From positions 4,334,192 through 4,398,191 of the forward strand of contig NC_087155.1 of assembly GCF_035594125.1 (NCBI RefSeq): a stretch of DNA of 64,000 bases, given 5' to 3'. The notes beneath the pieces were generated by a model. The model saw nothing but the letters and a program-made list of their open reading frames with translations, made no database searches and was not told where the DNA came from. Positions 35,306 through 50,101 of the stretch are shown here, piece by piece. The translations under genes and the position numbers were made by a program. This stretch comes from Scylla paramamosain (lineage: Eukaryota; Arthropoda; Malacostraca; Decapoda; Portunidae). Position 1 is the first letter of the stretch; every line of letters begins with the position of its first letter.

Positions 35306-35831
35306 TTACTGTATGTGAAGCGTATGTACCTCACGTCATTATTCCTCAGCATTTATAAGTGAAATGTTCAATAGTTTTCTATCTGCATGAAAACGTGTAA
35401 TATGTGTAAGTATCAGTATTCAATGCTATATTAAGCACCGAAGCCGATGCTCACTTGTTGGTAGTGTGGGGTTAACCTGCTGGTCGCCTGCGGGCATCAC
35501 TCACGGCCAAGTCGCGCTCAGACAAAGACGGGCAGGATGGTGACTGAGGTAAATACTTTAATTTTGTAGTAAAAACTGATTGTCATAGTGCCAAGTCAAT
35601 TGCATGTATTGTTAATGAATGTTGTAATATGTTGAAAGTGTTTAATATCAATGTATATTGTTATTTTGTAAGAAATTGAGACTGAGAAGTTGTTCGCAGT
35701 TCTTACGGTCATGCCTACCTCATCAATAAACGTGTCAGGGAGAACTGCCTTTCCTCGACCCTACGATGATGGGTGTGATCAGTAAAACAGATCACCTGAG
35801 AGCCAATTGATGCCTAGCCAGTGCGGCTACA
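35306..35831 (+). repeat. BEL-1 5' LTR
   Basis: Begins TTACTGTATGTGAAGCG and ends GTGCGGCTACA. It contains a TTTATAAG promoter-like box near 35352 and AATAAA at 35725-35730. In complete copies the internal side reads TGTTACTG, so the true edge may be two bases further left. Confidence 0.9.
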
Positions 35832-36163
35832 GTAAGAACTCGACCTACAAACAAGAAATTGGCTCCATGTGAAACCGTAGCAAGAGTGAGTCACAGGACG
35901 AGGGGACGCTGACGTAAGCCTAAAGGTTGACCTCTGAGGCCCTGGGGTCAGCTCTATCCTTGACGACAACCACTCTCTTCTACCCACTGTGCCTCGCCAC
36001 CATTTTGTAGAACCCATGGTCACAGGCAAGAAAGTATAATAGTATGTATGTGCACTGAATTGAGTAGCCTAAGTGAAAATTACCCACAACTAGCTAGTAT
36101 TAAGAGTGGTAATTTTAGTTGCTCTTTCAGTGTCTCAGTATTGACACAATTAAGTTGTTAGAT

Positions 36164-38340
36164 ATGTCTGATACTGAGGAAATTAATGCCGTAGATGGCC
36201 TTAGGGAAGGTGAGGGTGAGCAAGTGGACAAGGATCAAACTTGTATTGAAGAAGTTAGTGTCAGGGAGCGAGTGCTAACCGACAAAGGAAGAGAATATCA
36301 AGTCAGTGTAACCAAAGGAAGAGCAGAGTCCTGTAAGCGTAAATGGAGCAGTGTTACCAGCAAAATTAAGAAAGAATTAAAAATTGTAATTAGCCCCTTT
36401 GAATTAGAGCCCATGTCAAGTGAAGTAATAGAGGCATTTCATCAGTATTATGTGGAATACACAAAACTGGTGGAACTAGAGTCAGAAAAGTCAGAGGAGC
36501 TAAATGAAGAGCTGGAACACAATCAACGAGTTCACCATGAAATATTAGAAAGTATAGAATGTAAAAGAAAGGAGTTAAAGAATGACAGAGGATCAATTTG
36601 TTCTAGCAAACGGTCTAGGCATTCTAGAGTCTCATCTACTTCATCACGTTCATCAGCAGCACAAAGAAAGCAAGAAGCAGCAGCAAAGGCAGCCAGACTT
36701 AGAAAGGAAGTGGAATATCATGATAGTTTAGCAGAGGCAGAAGTTATGTTAGCTAAGACAAAAGCAGAGGCAGAAGTTATGTTAGCTAAGAGAAAAGCAG
36801 AGGCAGAAGCAATGTTCTCAAAGAAAAAGAAAGAGAGAGATTTTAGCAGTTGCTAGTGCAGAAGTTAATGCTCTTAGCTTAGTTGAAGAAGAAGTAAAAA
36901 TGCTTCCAGGTAATGATGAAAGTGTAGAGAAGCAAAGTTATCTTCAACAATACATAGAGTCACAAAATGAAATGAAAGCACAAGCAATTGCAAATCAACA
37001 AAGTGACAATGCCATGCCTCACAAATATGTTACATTCCATGACCCACAGGAACCTTCTTCTTGCAATAGAGATAATGAATTGATGACAAATGAAGTACAT
37101 GGACAAATATTTAGTGAACCTCAGGTAATAAATCTCAACCCTACAGCTCAAAGTCTTGTACCAAGCTCTCGTAGACACACTCATAATGTCAACATGCCTA
37201 ATAATGTGAGACAGAATCATCAATCCTTTTCCCATCCTGGGGGAACCTTTGCAATCAATATACCTGATCCCAAGTGGAGCCTCCCTCCAATAGAGCCTAA
37301 CACTTTTGATGGAGAAACCATGGAATTTCCAAGTTGATTGAAAAACTTTGAAACTTATGTAGAGTCTAAAACTTCTATTAGCAGAGAGAGACTTGCCTAC
37401 TTAGACAGGTATACAACTGGTGAGGCAAAGGATGCCATTAAAATGTTAATGCACTTTAACTCTGATGCTGACTATGTGCAAGCAAAGAAAATTCTTAGTG
37501 ATAGATTTGGAAACAAAAGCATCATAGCTGATGCTTACACAAAAAAGTTAATGAATTGGCTACCAATCTCTCCGCATAATGGTCCAGCATTAACAGCATT
37601 TTCAGATTTTTTGAAGTGCTGTTTAGCTGCAATGAAACACACTTCTTATTTGTCATTTCTGAATGACCCGAGAGAGCAGAGAAAGGTGCTAGCAAAACTC
37701 CCAGAACATATTGTTCATGACTGGAGAAACCAAGTAATGATATATCTTGATACTAACAGTAATAACAACACTCCTAGTAGCAATGAAGAGCACCACCCAC
37801 CCTTTGAAATGTTATGTGAATTTGTCCAGAAAGAAGCAAAAGGAGCAAGCAATCCCTTTGTTTCCTGGAATTCAGTAAGTAGGGAAGTAAATGACTGGAT
37901 CAAAACTTACACAAAGGCAACCAATTGGAAACCAAGGGAATCAAACATCATGACAAAGAATAGAGGGAGTAGAACTTTCATGGCTAAATCAATTGAGGAA
38001 AAACCAATGTGGTCATTCCAAAGTAAAGTAAATGTACAAGCCAACAAACAGTATCCCAAGGACCTGGAAAGGAAAGGACGATTCTGTCACTACTGTACAA
38101 AGGATCATGATTTAGATGATTGCAAGGAATTTGCCAAACTTGATGGTAATACTAGGTACAAATTTGCTAAAGAAAAATGGTTATGTACAGGGTGTCTAAA
38201 AATGGGTCACAAAAGAAAGGACTGTAGAAGAAGGAAAGTTTGTAAAGTATGTCAGAGATACCATCCCACAGCTCTTCACAATGATGATATGACAAGAACT
38301 GAGAGCCAAAAGGTGCCAGCACAAGCAACTCAGCCTAAAG
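36164..38340 (+). pseudogene. BEL-1 gag region
   Basis: The ATG at 36164 begins MSDTEEINAVDG, and an acidic, then Ser-rich and Ala/Lys-rich N-terminus follows. It includes three 11-residue units (AEAEVMLAKTK type, 36736-36834). The DUF1759-like gag core follows (FETYVESKTS, LMHFNSDADYVQAKKIL, about 37340-37560). Then come zinc-knuckle-like Cys/His clusters (CHYCTKDHDLDDC near 38089, CTGCLKMGHKRKDC near 38190). Gag packages element RNA into virus-like particles. Lesions: an extra T near 36841 and a TGA replacing Trp at 37335. Confidence 0.88.
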
Positions 38341-38379
38341 ATGATAAACCCACAGTAGTAGCAAATAAGGTCAAAGTTA

Positions 38380-41300
38380 CAGAATCAGTGACACATGACA
38401 TGCACACCATGATAGTTCCTGTATGGTTACATCATGTTAGTAATGAAGAGAATAAAGTTTTAGTGTATGCCCTGCTGGATGAGCAGTCTGATGCTTCATT
38501 CATCAAGGACAGCATTCTGAATAAATTGGGAGTTAGTGGACCATCAGTGTCACTCAATATCCACACAATAAGTGGAAAACAAATCACTGATTCTATCAAA
38601 ATTCATGAACTTAAAGTAAGAGGTTATAATGAAGAAGTGGAAATATCAATCCCTTAAGCATATTCAACAGAAAACATTTTAGCTGGACGAAGTCAGATAC
38701 CAAGGCCCGAGACTGCTTGTGACTGGCCCCACTTAAAGGCAATCTCTGACAAACTAATGAAATATGACCCAAACGTTGACATAGGACTCCTCATTGGTCT
38801 TGATTGTGCAGAGGCCATTATGGCAGAAGAGCAAATAGCAGGTGATAGCAAGAAGCATCCCTATGCTCATAGGACAGAGCTAGGTTGGGGGATCATTGGT
38901 AGAATCTCACCCCATTTAAGTCCATTGGAGGATACAGTGGTAGTCTACAGAACAGTGACACAAGAAGTAGAAATCAATGAAGAAAAGAGGGTTAGTTTCT
39001 TAGTGGTTCCTACTAAAACCAAAGAGATGATTAATCCTTCTCAAGTGAGAGATATGTTTGGACTTGACTTCAGTGATAGAAAGTCAGATGACACTCCATT
39101 ATCATATGAAAGTAAAAGGTTTATGAGTAAGATGAAAGAAGGAGTACATCAGCTGAAGGATGGCCATTATGAGTTGCCCCTTCCTCTTAAAGATGATAAC
39201 GTCAAGCTTCCAAATAACAAACTATTAGCAGAGCAGAAACTCAAGAAGTTAAGAGCTAAACTTGAGAAGGATAATCAACACAAAGGTAATTACAAAGTGT
39301 TCATGGATGATATGATTACAAAGGGTTATGCAGAGGTTGTACCGACAAAGGATTTAGTTAAGAATGATGGTAAGGTCTGGTACATTCCACATCATGGAGT
39401 CTATCATCCGAGAAAGCCAAAGAAGTTGAGAGTTGTCTTTGACTGTAATGCAAACTACAGAAACCAGTCATTAAACAGTCACCTCTTACAAGGCCCAGAC
39501 CTTACCAACGAACTTATTGGAGTGTTGTGTAGGTTTAGGCAAGAAAGCATTGCACTTGTATGTGATATAGAAGCAATGTACCATCAAGTGAAGGTCAACC
39601 CAGAACACAGAGACATGTTAAGATTCCTTTGGTGGGAAAATGGTGACCTTAATAATGAGATAGTTGAATTCAGGATGACAGCTCACCTGTTTGGAGCTAC
39701 TTCATCTCCAAGTGTAGCTAACTTTGCACTTAAGAAAGCTGCAGATGACTACGGGTGTGGATCTGATGCAGCCAAGTTTGTAAGAAACATCTTTTATGTT
39801 GATGATGGTTTGAAGTCAGTAGCTACAATGGATGAAGCTGTCACTCTTATTCAGCAGAGCAAAGAATTATGTTACAAGGGAGGTTTTAACCTTCATAAGT
39901 TCTTGTCAAACAACAAAGATGTATTAGCTGCAATTTCTCCTCATGAGAGAGCAGATGGAATTAAAAGTTTGGATTTTAGTAAGAATGAAGACACACTGCC
40001 TATAGAAAGAACTTTGGGAGTTGAGTGGTGCATAGAATCTGACACATTTCAATTTAGAATAAAGCTGAAAGACAAGCCACTCACCAGGAGAGGCATTCTG
40101 TCAACAGTGAGCTCTATATATGATCCATTAGATCTAGTGTCACCTCTCATACTGACGGGAAAGCAAATTTTACAAGAATTATGTAAGAATGCAGTTGATT
40201 GGGATGATGAGGTGCCAGATTATGTCAAACCTAAATGGATAAAATGGAAGGATGAGCTGCACAAACTAGATCAGTTAAAGGTACCTAGATGCTACAAACC
40301 TGATGACTTTGGGGAAGTAGAAAAGGTTGAACTCCATCACTTTTCAGATGCCTGTCAAGAGGGATATGTCCAGTGCTCATATATTAGATTAATTAGCAAG
40401 ACTGGCCAACTTCATTGTGCATTAGTAATGGCAAAGTCATGTGTCACACCTCTAAAAACCATGACAATTCCCAGACTAGAACTAGCAGCAGCAGTGGTGT
40501 CAGTTAGAATCCATAAACTCTTGAGGGGAGAACATGAGTATAATAATGTGGAAGAAGTATTTTGGACAGACAGCAAAGTAGTCCTTGGTTACATTGCAAA
40601 TGAAGCAAAGAGATTCCATGTATATGTTGCAAATAAAGTAGAAACAATAAGAGATCACACTTCAGATCAGTGGAAATTTGTAGAGACACAGTATAACTCA
40701 GCAGATCATGCATCTAGAGGCATGACAGCAGATGAATTGTGTAATAGCAAGATCTGGTGGAATGGCCCAGAATTCCTTTGGCAACATAGCAAAATGGATA
40801 GCCATTCCCAGTACAAGGTCATAAAAGAGAATGATCCTGAAGTGAAGAAAGTTGTATGCCATGCAGTAGGTATACAACAGTCCACAGATATACTAGAAAG
40901 ACTTGAGTATCTTTCTGATTGGTTTAAAGCAAAAGGGCAGTTGCTATATGCCTCAAGCTTCTGAACAGCTTCAGAGGAAAAGGTGATGGCACTACTAAAG
41001 TAAAGGGAAACACATATGAGCCAGCAAATGTAGCAGAAGTGTCAGAAGCTGAAAATGTAATTATAAAACAACTGCAATCAAAGGCATTCCAAAAGGAGAT
41101 AAATGTACTGAAATCATCTGCTAACCATAATTCTTTAATTAAAGGAAACAATGGCAAGGGAACAAAAGTGATAAACAAGACCAGTTCCCTCTATAAGTTA
41201 GATCCCTTCATTGACAAAAATGGTATCATGAGAGTAGGAGGAAGATTGAGGCTTTCTAATCTGACAGATGAATCCAAACATCCAGTCATCCTCCCCAAAA

Positions 41301-42490
41301 CATCTCACATAACCCAGCTGATAATATGCCACCATCACAAAAGGACAAATCATCAAGGCAGGGGCATAACTTTAAATGAAATCAGGTCATGTGGATACTG
41401 GATAGTAGGAGGATCATCCCTAGTATCAAGGCACATTTCAAAGTGCATTATCTGTCGTAAAGTTAGAAGTACAACACAGGGACAGAAGATGGCAGACCTG
41501 CCTATTGACAGACTAGAACCATCACCTCCTTTTACATACTCAGCAGTAGATTTCTTTGGCCCTTTCTATGTCAAAGAGGGGCGTAAAGAGCTTAAAAGAT
41601 ATGGAGTGCTCTTTACTTGCATGGCATGTAGAGCTGTGCACATAGAGACAGCCAACAGCATGGATACAAGTTCCTTCCTAAGTGCATACCGTCGCTTTGT
41701 AGGACGAAGAGGGCCCGTAAGACAGTTGAGATGTGACCAAGGAACTAACTTTGTAGGAGCCAAATCAGAGTATGAAAAATGCTTGAAAGAATTAAATAAC
41801 AATAAAGTCAGACAAGAACTCATGAAAGATCAGTGTGACTGAATTGTTTTTAACATGAATGTACCCAATTCTAGTCATATGTGAGGTGTTTGGAAGAGGC
41901 AGATACGCACAGTGAGAAATGTACTCTCTGTGTTACTTGATCAGCATGGTACCCAGTTAGATGACCAAGATCTGAGAACCTTCTTAGTTGAAGCTGAAAA
42001 TATAGTCAGTGGTCGTCCCCTAACTGTGGACCATCTTAACTCCCCAGAATTTCCTACACCGTAGACACCCAGTAATTTGTTAACTATGAAAACAAAGGTA
42101 GTACTGCCTCCTCCAAGCATTTTCATTAAGAAGGACCTGTACTGCATAAAGAGATGGCGCAGAGCACAATACCTGGCCAACCAGTTCTGGTCCAGGTGGA
42201 AAAAGGAGTATGTGCAATTCCTACAACTTAGAAATAAGTGGACAACACCAAAGAGGAATCTCAGTGTAAATGACATAGTTATCATCAAAGATCAGAATTT
42301 AGCAAGGAACCAGTGGAAACTGGGAAGAGTAACAGAAGTATCTCCTGATCATGATGGCCTAGTAAGAAAGGTTAAGGTCCTGGTTTCAGACTGTAATCTC
42401 GACAACCAGGGAAGACACATAAAAGCAAACAGGACCATCATAGAGAGGCCAATACATAGTCTAGTATTGCTGTTAGAAGGTAATGCATAA
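38380..42490 (+). pseudogene. BEL-1 pol: protease, reverse transcriptase, RNase H, integrase
   Basis: The domains are in BEL/Pao order. The protease has ALLDEQSDASFI (about 38470-38505), the D-x-Q-S-D variant usual in this group. The reverse transcriptase has FYVDDGLKSV (about 39791-39820). RNase H has FWTDSKVVLGYI (about 40560-40595). Integrase has an HHCC finger (ICHHHKRTNHQG, CIICRKV) and a DDE core beginning AVDFFGPF (about 41541) with RCDQGTNFVG (about 41729). Lesions: TAA near 38655, one-base deletion near 40935, TGA at 41840 and 41882, TAG near 42063. Confidence 0.92.
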
Positions 42491-42615
42491 TAATAGACCG
42501 GAGCATCCCCGCCAAGGAGCCAGTGTAACAAAACATATTATGTGCTAATCCTAGTTTTAAGGTACATACTAATATTAATTTAAGGTAAATTGTTGCACAA
42601 TTTAGGGGAGCCATG

Positions 42616-43141
42616 TTACTGTATGTAAAGCGTATGTACCTCGCGTCATTATTCCTCGGCATTTATCAGTGAAATGTTCAATAATTTTCTATCTGCATGA
42701 AAACGTGTAATATGTGTAAGTATCAGTATTCAATGCTATATCAAGTACCGAAGCCGATGCTCACTTGTTGGTAGTGTGGGGTTAACCTGCTGGTCGCCTG
42801 CGGGCATCACTCACGGCCAAGTCGCGCTCAGACAAAGATGGGCAGGATGGTGACTGAGATAAATACTTTAATTTTGTAGTAAAAACTGATTGTCATAGTG
42901 CCAAGTCAATTGCATGTATTGTTAATGAATATTGTAATATGTTGAAAGTGTTTAATATCAATGTATAATGTTATTTTATAAGAAATTGAGACCGAGAACT
43001 TGTTCGGAGTTCTTACGGTCATGCCTACCTCATCAATAAATGTGTCAGGGACAACTGCCTTTCCTCGACCCTACGATGATGGGTGTGATCAGTAAAACAG
43101 ATCACCTGAGAACCAATTGATGCCCAGCCGGTGCGGCTGCA
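42616..43141 (+). repeat. BEL-1 3' LTR
   Basis: 526 bp, matching the 5' LTR with about 21 differences. It is preceded by the purine-rich AGGGGAG (about 42605-42610) that would prime plus-strand synthesis. Confidence 0.92.
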
Positions 43142-43382
43142 ATCAGGGAATGAGACTCTTAGGAAAGGGTTAGAGTCATCAATAGCAGTAATTTTAGCAG
43201 TATATCTTTTCTTAGCTTCACCACCTGCATAGTCACTAGAACAAGATATGAGGAAGGGGCACCATTTGTCTGACTAACTCAAACCACAGCCTAAGTGCAT
43301 TCTGTTTGCGTTCACTTTTCCTCTCAACATGGCTTACAGGGCTGCCACTTTGTTCTCCCCATGATGATAGGGAGAGCAAAAT

Positions 43383-43384
<2 letters not shown>
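43142..43384. other. no recognisable gene
   Basis: Flank of BEL-1 before a dense microsatellite block; nothing assigned. Confidence 0.4.

Positions 43385-43448
<64 letters not shown>
43385..43448. repeat. (TG)n microsatellite
   Basis: Pure TG repeat of about 64 bp. Confidence 0.95.
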
Positions 43449-43451
<3 letters not shown>

Positions 43452-43504
43452 ATGCAGCTGGGAAGATGAATGAAGGTAATGGACGTCTGTCTATTACTTC
43501 CTTT

Positions 43505-43631
<127 letters not shown>

Positions 43632-43756
43632 TCATGTGGGTAAACACACAGCTGCCCACTAATCTCTTTTCTGATAACTTCGCCTTCCCTTTCCTCTCCT
43701 TCACCCATTACCACCACTTCTGTAATTTACTATCCTCCAACCACCCCAAATTGTAA

Positions 43757-43758
<2 letters not shown>

Positions 43759-43838
<80 letters not shown>
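43759..43838. repeat. (GT)n microsatellite
   Basis: Pure GT repeat of about 80 bp. Confidence 0.95.
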
Positions 43839-43839
<1 letters not shown>

Positions 43840-43898
43840 TCGTACCTACACCCAGTAAAACAAAAACTCCTGTCTCATATTTCTATGACAACTGAAAA

Positions 43899-43901
<3 letters not shown>

Positions 43902-43985
<84 letters not shown>
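43902..43985. repeat. (GA)n microsatellite
   Basis: Pure GA repeat of about 84 bp. Confidence 0.95.
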
Positions 43986-43990
<5 letters not shown>

Positions 43991-44084
43991 GTATTAGAAA
44001 TTAGATAAGTTACCGCTCGCGGGGCTACACCGAATATGAGCAGCGTGGGTCTCTTAAACATCCAGAGCGAAGTGGATAAGGTTG

Positions 44085-44963
<879 letters not shown>

Positions 44964-45088
44964 CATGGCTCCCCTAAATTGTGTAACAATTTACCTTAAA
45001 TTAACATTAGTATGTACCTTAAGACTAGGATTAGCACATAATATGTTTTGTTACACTGGCTCCTTGGCGGGGATGCTCCGGTCTATTA

Positions 45089-48000
45089 TTATGCATTACC
45101 TTCTAACAGCAATACTAGACTATGTAATGGCCTCTCTATGATGGTCCTGTTTGCCTTTGTGCGTCTTCCCTGGTTGTCGAGATTACAGTCTGAAACCAGG
45201 ACCTTAACCTTTCTTACTAGGCCATCATGATCAGGAGATACTTCTGTTACTCTTCCCAGTTTCCACTGGTTCCTTGCTAAATTCTGATCTTTGATGATAA
45301 CTATGTCATTTACACTGAGATTCCTCTTTGGTGTTGTCCACTTATTTCTAAGTTGTAGGAATTGCACATACTCCTTTTTCCACCTGGACCAGAACTGGTT
45401 GGCCAGGTATTGTGCTCTGCGCCATCTCTTTATGCAGTACAGGTCCTTCTTAATGAAAATGCTTGGAGGAGGCAGTACTACCTTTGTTTTCATAGTTAAC
45501 AAATTACTGGGTGTCAAAGGTGTAGGACTTTCTGGGGAGTTAAAATGGTCCACAGTTAGGGGACGACCATTAACTATATTTTCTGCTTCAACTAGGAAGG
45601 TTCTCAGATCTTGGTCATCTAACTGGGTACCATGCTGATCAAGCAACACAGAGAGTACATTTCTCACTGTGCGTATCTGCCTCTCCCAAACACCTCCCAT
45701 GTGACTGGAATTGGGTACATTCATGTTAAAAACAATCCAGTCACATTGATCTTTCATGAGTTCTTGTCTGACTTTATTGTTATTTAATTCTTTTAAGCAT
45801 TTCTCATACTCTGATTTGGCTCCTACAAAGTTAGTTCCTTGGTCACATCTCAACTGTCTCTTCGTCCTACAAAGCGACGGTATGCACTTAGGAAGGAACT
45901 TGTATCCATGCTATTGGCTGTCTCTATGTGCACAGCTCTACATGCCATGCAAGTAAAGAGCACTCCATATCTTTTAAGCTCTTTACGCCCCTCTTTGATA
46001 TAGAAAGGGCCAAAGAAATCTACTGCTGAGTATGTAAAAGGAGGTGATGGTTCTAGTCTGTCAATAGGCAGGTCTGCCATCTTCTGTCCCTGTGTTGTAC
46101 TTCTAACTTTACGACAGATAATGCACTTTGAAATGTGCCTTGATACTAGGGATGATCCTCCTACTATCCAGTATCCACATGACCTGATTTCATTTAAAGT
46201 TATGCCCCTGCCTTGATGATTTGTCCTTTTGTGATGGTGGCATATTATCAGCTGGGTTATGTGAGATGTTTTGGGGAGGATGACTGGATGTTTGGATTCA
46301 TCTGTCAGATTAGAAAGCCTCAATCTTCCTCCTACTCTCATGATACCATTTTTGTCAATGAAGGGATCTAACTTATAGAGGGAACTGGTCTTGTTTATCA
46401 CTTTTGTTCCCTTGCCATTGTTTCCTTTAATTAAAGAATTATGGTTAGCAGATGATTTCAGTACATTTATCTCCTTTTGGAATGCCTTTGATTGCAGTTG
46501 TTTTATAATTACATTTTCAGCTTCTGACACTTCTGCTACATTTACTGGCGTATATGTGTTTCCCTTTACTTTAGTAGTGCCATCACCCTTTCCTCTGAAG
46601 CTGTTCAGAAGCTTGAGGCATACAGCAACTGCCCTCTTTGCTTTAAACCAATCAGAAAAATACTCAAGTCTTTCTAGTATATCTGTGGGCTGTTGTGTAC
46701 CTACTGCATGGCATACAACTTTCTTCACTTCAGGATCATTCTCATTTATGACCTTGTACTGGGAATGGCTATCCATTTTGCTATGTTGCCAAAGGAATTC
46801 TGGGCCATTCCACCAGATCTTGCTATTGCACAATTCATCTGCTGTCATGCCTCTAGATGCATGATCTGCTGGGTTATACTGCGTCTCTACAAATTTCCAC
46901 TGATCTGGTGAAGTGTGATCTCTTATTGTTTCTACTCTATTTGCAACATATACATGGAATCTCTTTGCTTCATTTGCAATGTAACCAAGGACTACTTTGC
47001 TGTCTGTCCAAAATACTTCTTCCACATTATTATACTCAAGTTCTCCCTTCAAGAGTTTATGGATTCTAACTGACACCACTGCTGCTGCTAGTTCTAGTCT
47101 GGGAATTGTTATGGTTTTTAGAGGTGTGACACGTGACTTTGCCATTACTAATGCACAATGAATTTGGCCAGTCTTGCTAATTAATCTAATATATGAGCAC
47201 TGGCCATATCCCTCTTGACAGGCATCTGAAAAGTGATGGAGTTCAACCTTTTCTACTTCCCCAAAGTCATCAGGTTTGTAGCATCTAGGTACCTTTAACT
47301 GATCTAGTTTGTGCAGCTCATCCTTCCATTTTAACCATTTAGGTTTGACATAATCTGGCACCTCATCATCCCAATCAACTGCATTCTTACATAATTCTTG
47401 TAAAATTTGCTTTCCAGTCAGCATGAGAGGTGACACTAGACCTAATGGATCATGTATAGAGCTCACTGTTGACAGAATGCCTCTCCTGGTGAGTGGCTTG
47501 TCTTTCAGCTTTATTCTAAATTGAAATGTGTCAGATTCTATGCACCACTCAACTCCCAAAGTTCTTTCTATAGGCAGTGTGCTTTCATTCTTACTAAAAT
47601 CCAAACTTTTAATTCCATCTGCTCTCTCTTGAGGAGAAATTGCAGCTAATACATCTTTGTTGTTTGACAAGAACTTATGAAGGTTAAAACCTCCCTTGTA
47701 ACATAATTCTTTGCTCTGCTGAATAAGAGTGACAGCTTCATCCATTGTAGCTACTGACTTCAAACCATCATCAACATAAAAGTTATTTCTTACAAACTTG
47801 GCTGCATCAGATCCACACCCGTAGTCATCTGCAGCTTTCTTAAGAGCAAAGTTGGCTACACTTGGAGATGAAGTAGCTCCAAACAGGTGAGCTGTCATCC
47901 TGCATTCAGCTATCTCATTATTAAGGTCACCATTTTCCCACCAAAGGAATCTTAACATGTCTCTGTGTTCTGGGTTGACCTTCACTTGATGGTACATTAC

Positions 48001-49245
48001 TTCTATATCACACACAAGTGCAATCCTTTCTTGCCTAAACCTACACAACACTCCAATAAGTTTGTTGGTAAGGTCTGGGCCTTGTAACAGGTGACTGTTT
48101 AATGACTGGTTCCTGTAGTTTGCACTACAGTCAAATACAACTCTTAACTTCTTTGGCTTTCTCGGATGATAGACTCCATGATGTGGAATGTACCAGACCT
48201 TACCATCATTCCTAACTAAATCCTTTGTCGGTACAACCTCTGCATAACCTTTTGTAATCATATCATCCATGAACACTTTGTAATCACCTTTGTGTTGATT
48301 ATCCTTCTCAAGTTTAGCTCTTAACTTCTTGAGTCTCTGCTCTGCTAATAGTTTGTTGTTTGGAAGCTTGACAATATCATCTTTAAGAGGAAGGGGCAAC
48401 TCATAATGCCCATCCTTCAGCTGATGTACTCCTTCTTTCATCTTATTCATAAACCTTTTTATCTTCATATGATAATGGAGTGTCAGCTGACTTTCTATCA
48501 CTGAAGTCAAGTTCAAACATATCTCTCACTTGAGAAGGATTAATCATCTCTTTGGTTTTAGTAGGAACCACTAAGAAATTAACCCTCTTTTCTTCATTGA
48601 TTTCTACTTCTTGTGTCACTGTTCTGTAGACTACCACTGTATCCTCCAATGGACTTGAATGGGGTGAGATTTTACCAATGATCCCCCAACCTAGCTCTGT
48701 CCTACGAGCATAGGGATGCTTCTTCCTATCACCTGCTATTTGCTCTTCTGCCATAATGGCTTCTGCACAATCAAGACCAATGAGGAGTCCTATGTCAATG
48801 TTTGGGTCATATTTCATTAGTTTGTCAGAGATTGCCTTTAAGTGGGGCCAGTCACAAGCAGTCTCGGGCCTTGGTATCTGACTCAGTGCAGCTGAAATGT
48901 TTTCTGTTGAATATGCTGAAGGGACTGATATATCCACTTCTTCATTATAACCTCTTACTTTAAGTCCATGAATTTTGATAGAATCAGTGATTTGTTTTCC
49001 ACTTATTGTGTGGATATTGAGTGACACTGATGGTCCACTAACTCCCAATTTATTCAGAGTGCTTTCCTTGATGAATGAAGCATCAGACTGCTCATCCAGC
49101 AGGGCATACACTAAAACTTTATTCTCTTCATTACTAACATGATGTAACCATACAGGAACTATCATGGTGTGCATGTCATGTGTCACTGATTCTGTAACTT
49201 TGACCTTATTTGCTACTACTGTGGGTTTATCATCTTTAGGCTGAG
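45089..49245 (-). pseudogene. BEL-2 pol region
   Basis: Minus-strand protease (LLDEQSDASF near 49080-49110), reverse transcriptase (FYVDDGLKSV near 47756-47785), RNase H (FWTDSKVVLG near 46985-47015) and integrase (ICHHHKRTNHQG near 46215-46250, AVDFFGPF near 46005-46028) follow in the usual order. Two lesions break it: an added A in an A-run near 48457-48462, just before the reverse transcriptase, and a 10-bp deletion near 45860 inside the integrase core. The 889-codon stretch between them is otherwise open, consistent with the low LTR divergence. Confidence 0.92.
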
Positions 49246-49249
49246 TTGC

Positions 49250-50054
49250 TTGTGCTGGCACCTTTTGGCTCTCAGTTCTTGTCACATCATCATTGTGAAG
49301 AGCTGTGGGATGGTATCTCTGACATACTTTACAAACTTTCCTTCTTCTACAATCCTTTCCTTTGTGACCCATTTTTAGACACCCTGTACATAACCATTTT
49401 TCTTTAGCAAATTTGTACCTAGTATTACCATCAAGTTTGGCAAATTCCTTGCAATCATCTAAATCATGATCCTTTGTACAGTAGTGACAGAATCGTCCTT
49501 TCCTTTCCAGGTCCTTGGGATACTGTTTGTTGGCTTGTACATTTACTTTACTTTGGAATGACCACATTGGTTTTTCCTCAATTGCTTTAGCCATGAAAGT
49601 TCTACTTTTTCTATTCTTTGTCATGATGTTTGATTCCCTTGGTTTCCAATTGGTTGCCTTTGTGTGAGTTTTGATCCAGTCATTTACTTCCCTACTTACT
49701 GAATTCCAGGAAAGAAATGGATTGCTTGCTCCTTTTGCTTCTTTCTGGACAAATTCACATAACATTTCAAAGGGTGGGTGGTGCTCTTCATTGCTACTAG
49801 AAGTGTTATTACTGTTAGTATCAAGATATATCATCGCTTGCTTTCTCCAGTCATGAACAACATGTTCAGGGAGTTTTGCTAGCACCTTTCTCTGCTCTCT
49901 AGGATCATTCAGAAATGACAAATAAGAAGTGTGTTTCATTGCAGCTAAACAGCACTTCAAAAAATCTGAGAATGCTGTTAATGCTGGACCATTATGCGGA
50001 GAGATTGGTAGCCAATTTATTAACTTATTTGTGTAAGCATCAGCTATGATGCTT
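49250..50054 (-). pseudogene. BEL-2 gag, 3' part
   Basis: Open minus-strand frame with FVQKEAKGASNPF and the two zinc clusters (CHYCTKDHDLDDC near 49490, CTGCLKMGHKGKDC near 49380). Toward the right it ends inside the gag core at the SIIADAY segment, where the 5' LTR of BEL-3 begins. Confidence 0.9.
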
Positions 50055-50101
50055 GTTACTGTGTGTAAAGCGTATGTACCTCATGTGATTATTCCTCGGC
50101 A

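Larger units (their letters stand above)
35306..43141 (+). mobile_element. BEL-1: BEL/Pao LTR retrotransposon, complete but dead
   Basis: The 7.8-kb element has both LTRs (526 bp each), gag and pol. By eye the LTRs differ at 21 positions (about 4%), the oldest pair here. Flanking pentamers ATAAG and ATCAG may be a target duplication with one mismatch. It inserted in the 3' tail of the CR1-like LINE. No env is present. Confidence 0.93.

Noticed and set aside
46391..47069. 157-codon and shorter frames antisense to BEL pol (also at 55189-55867 and 40504-41178)
   Set aside because: Shadows of the pol frame; they recur in every copy only because pol is conserved.
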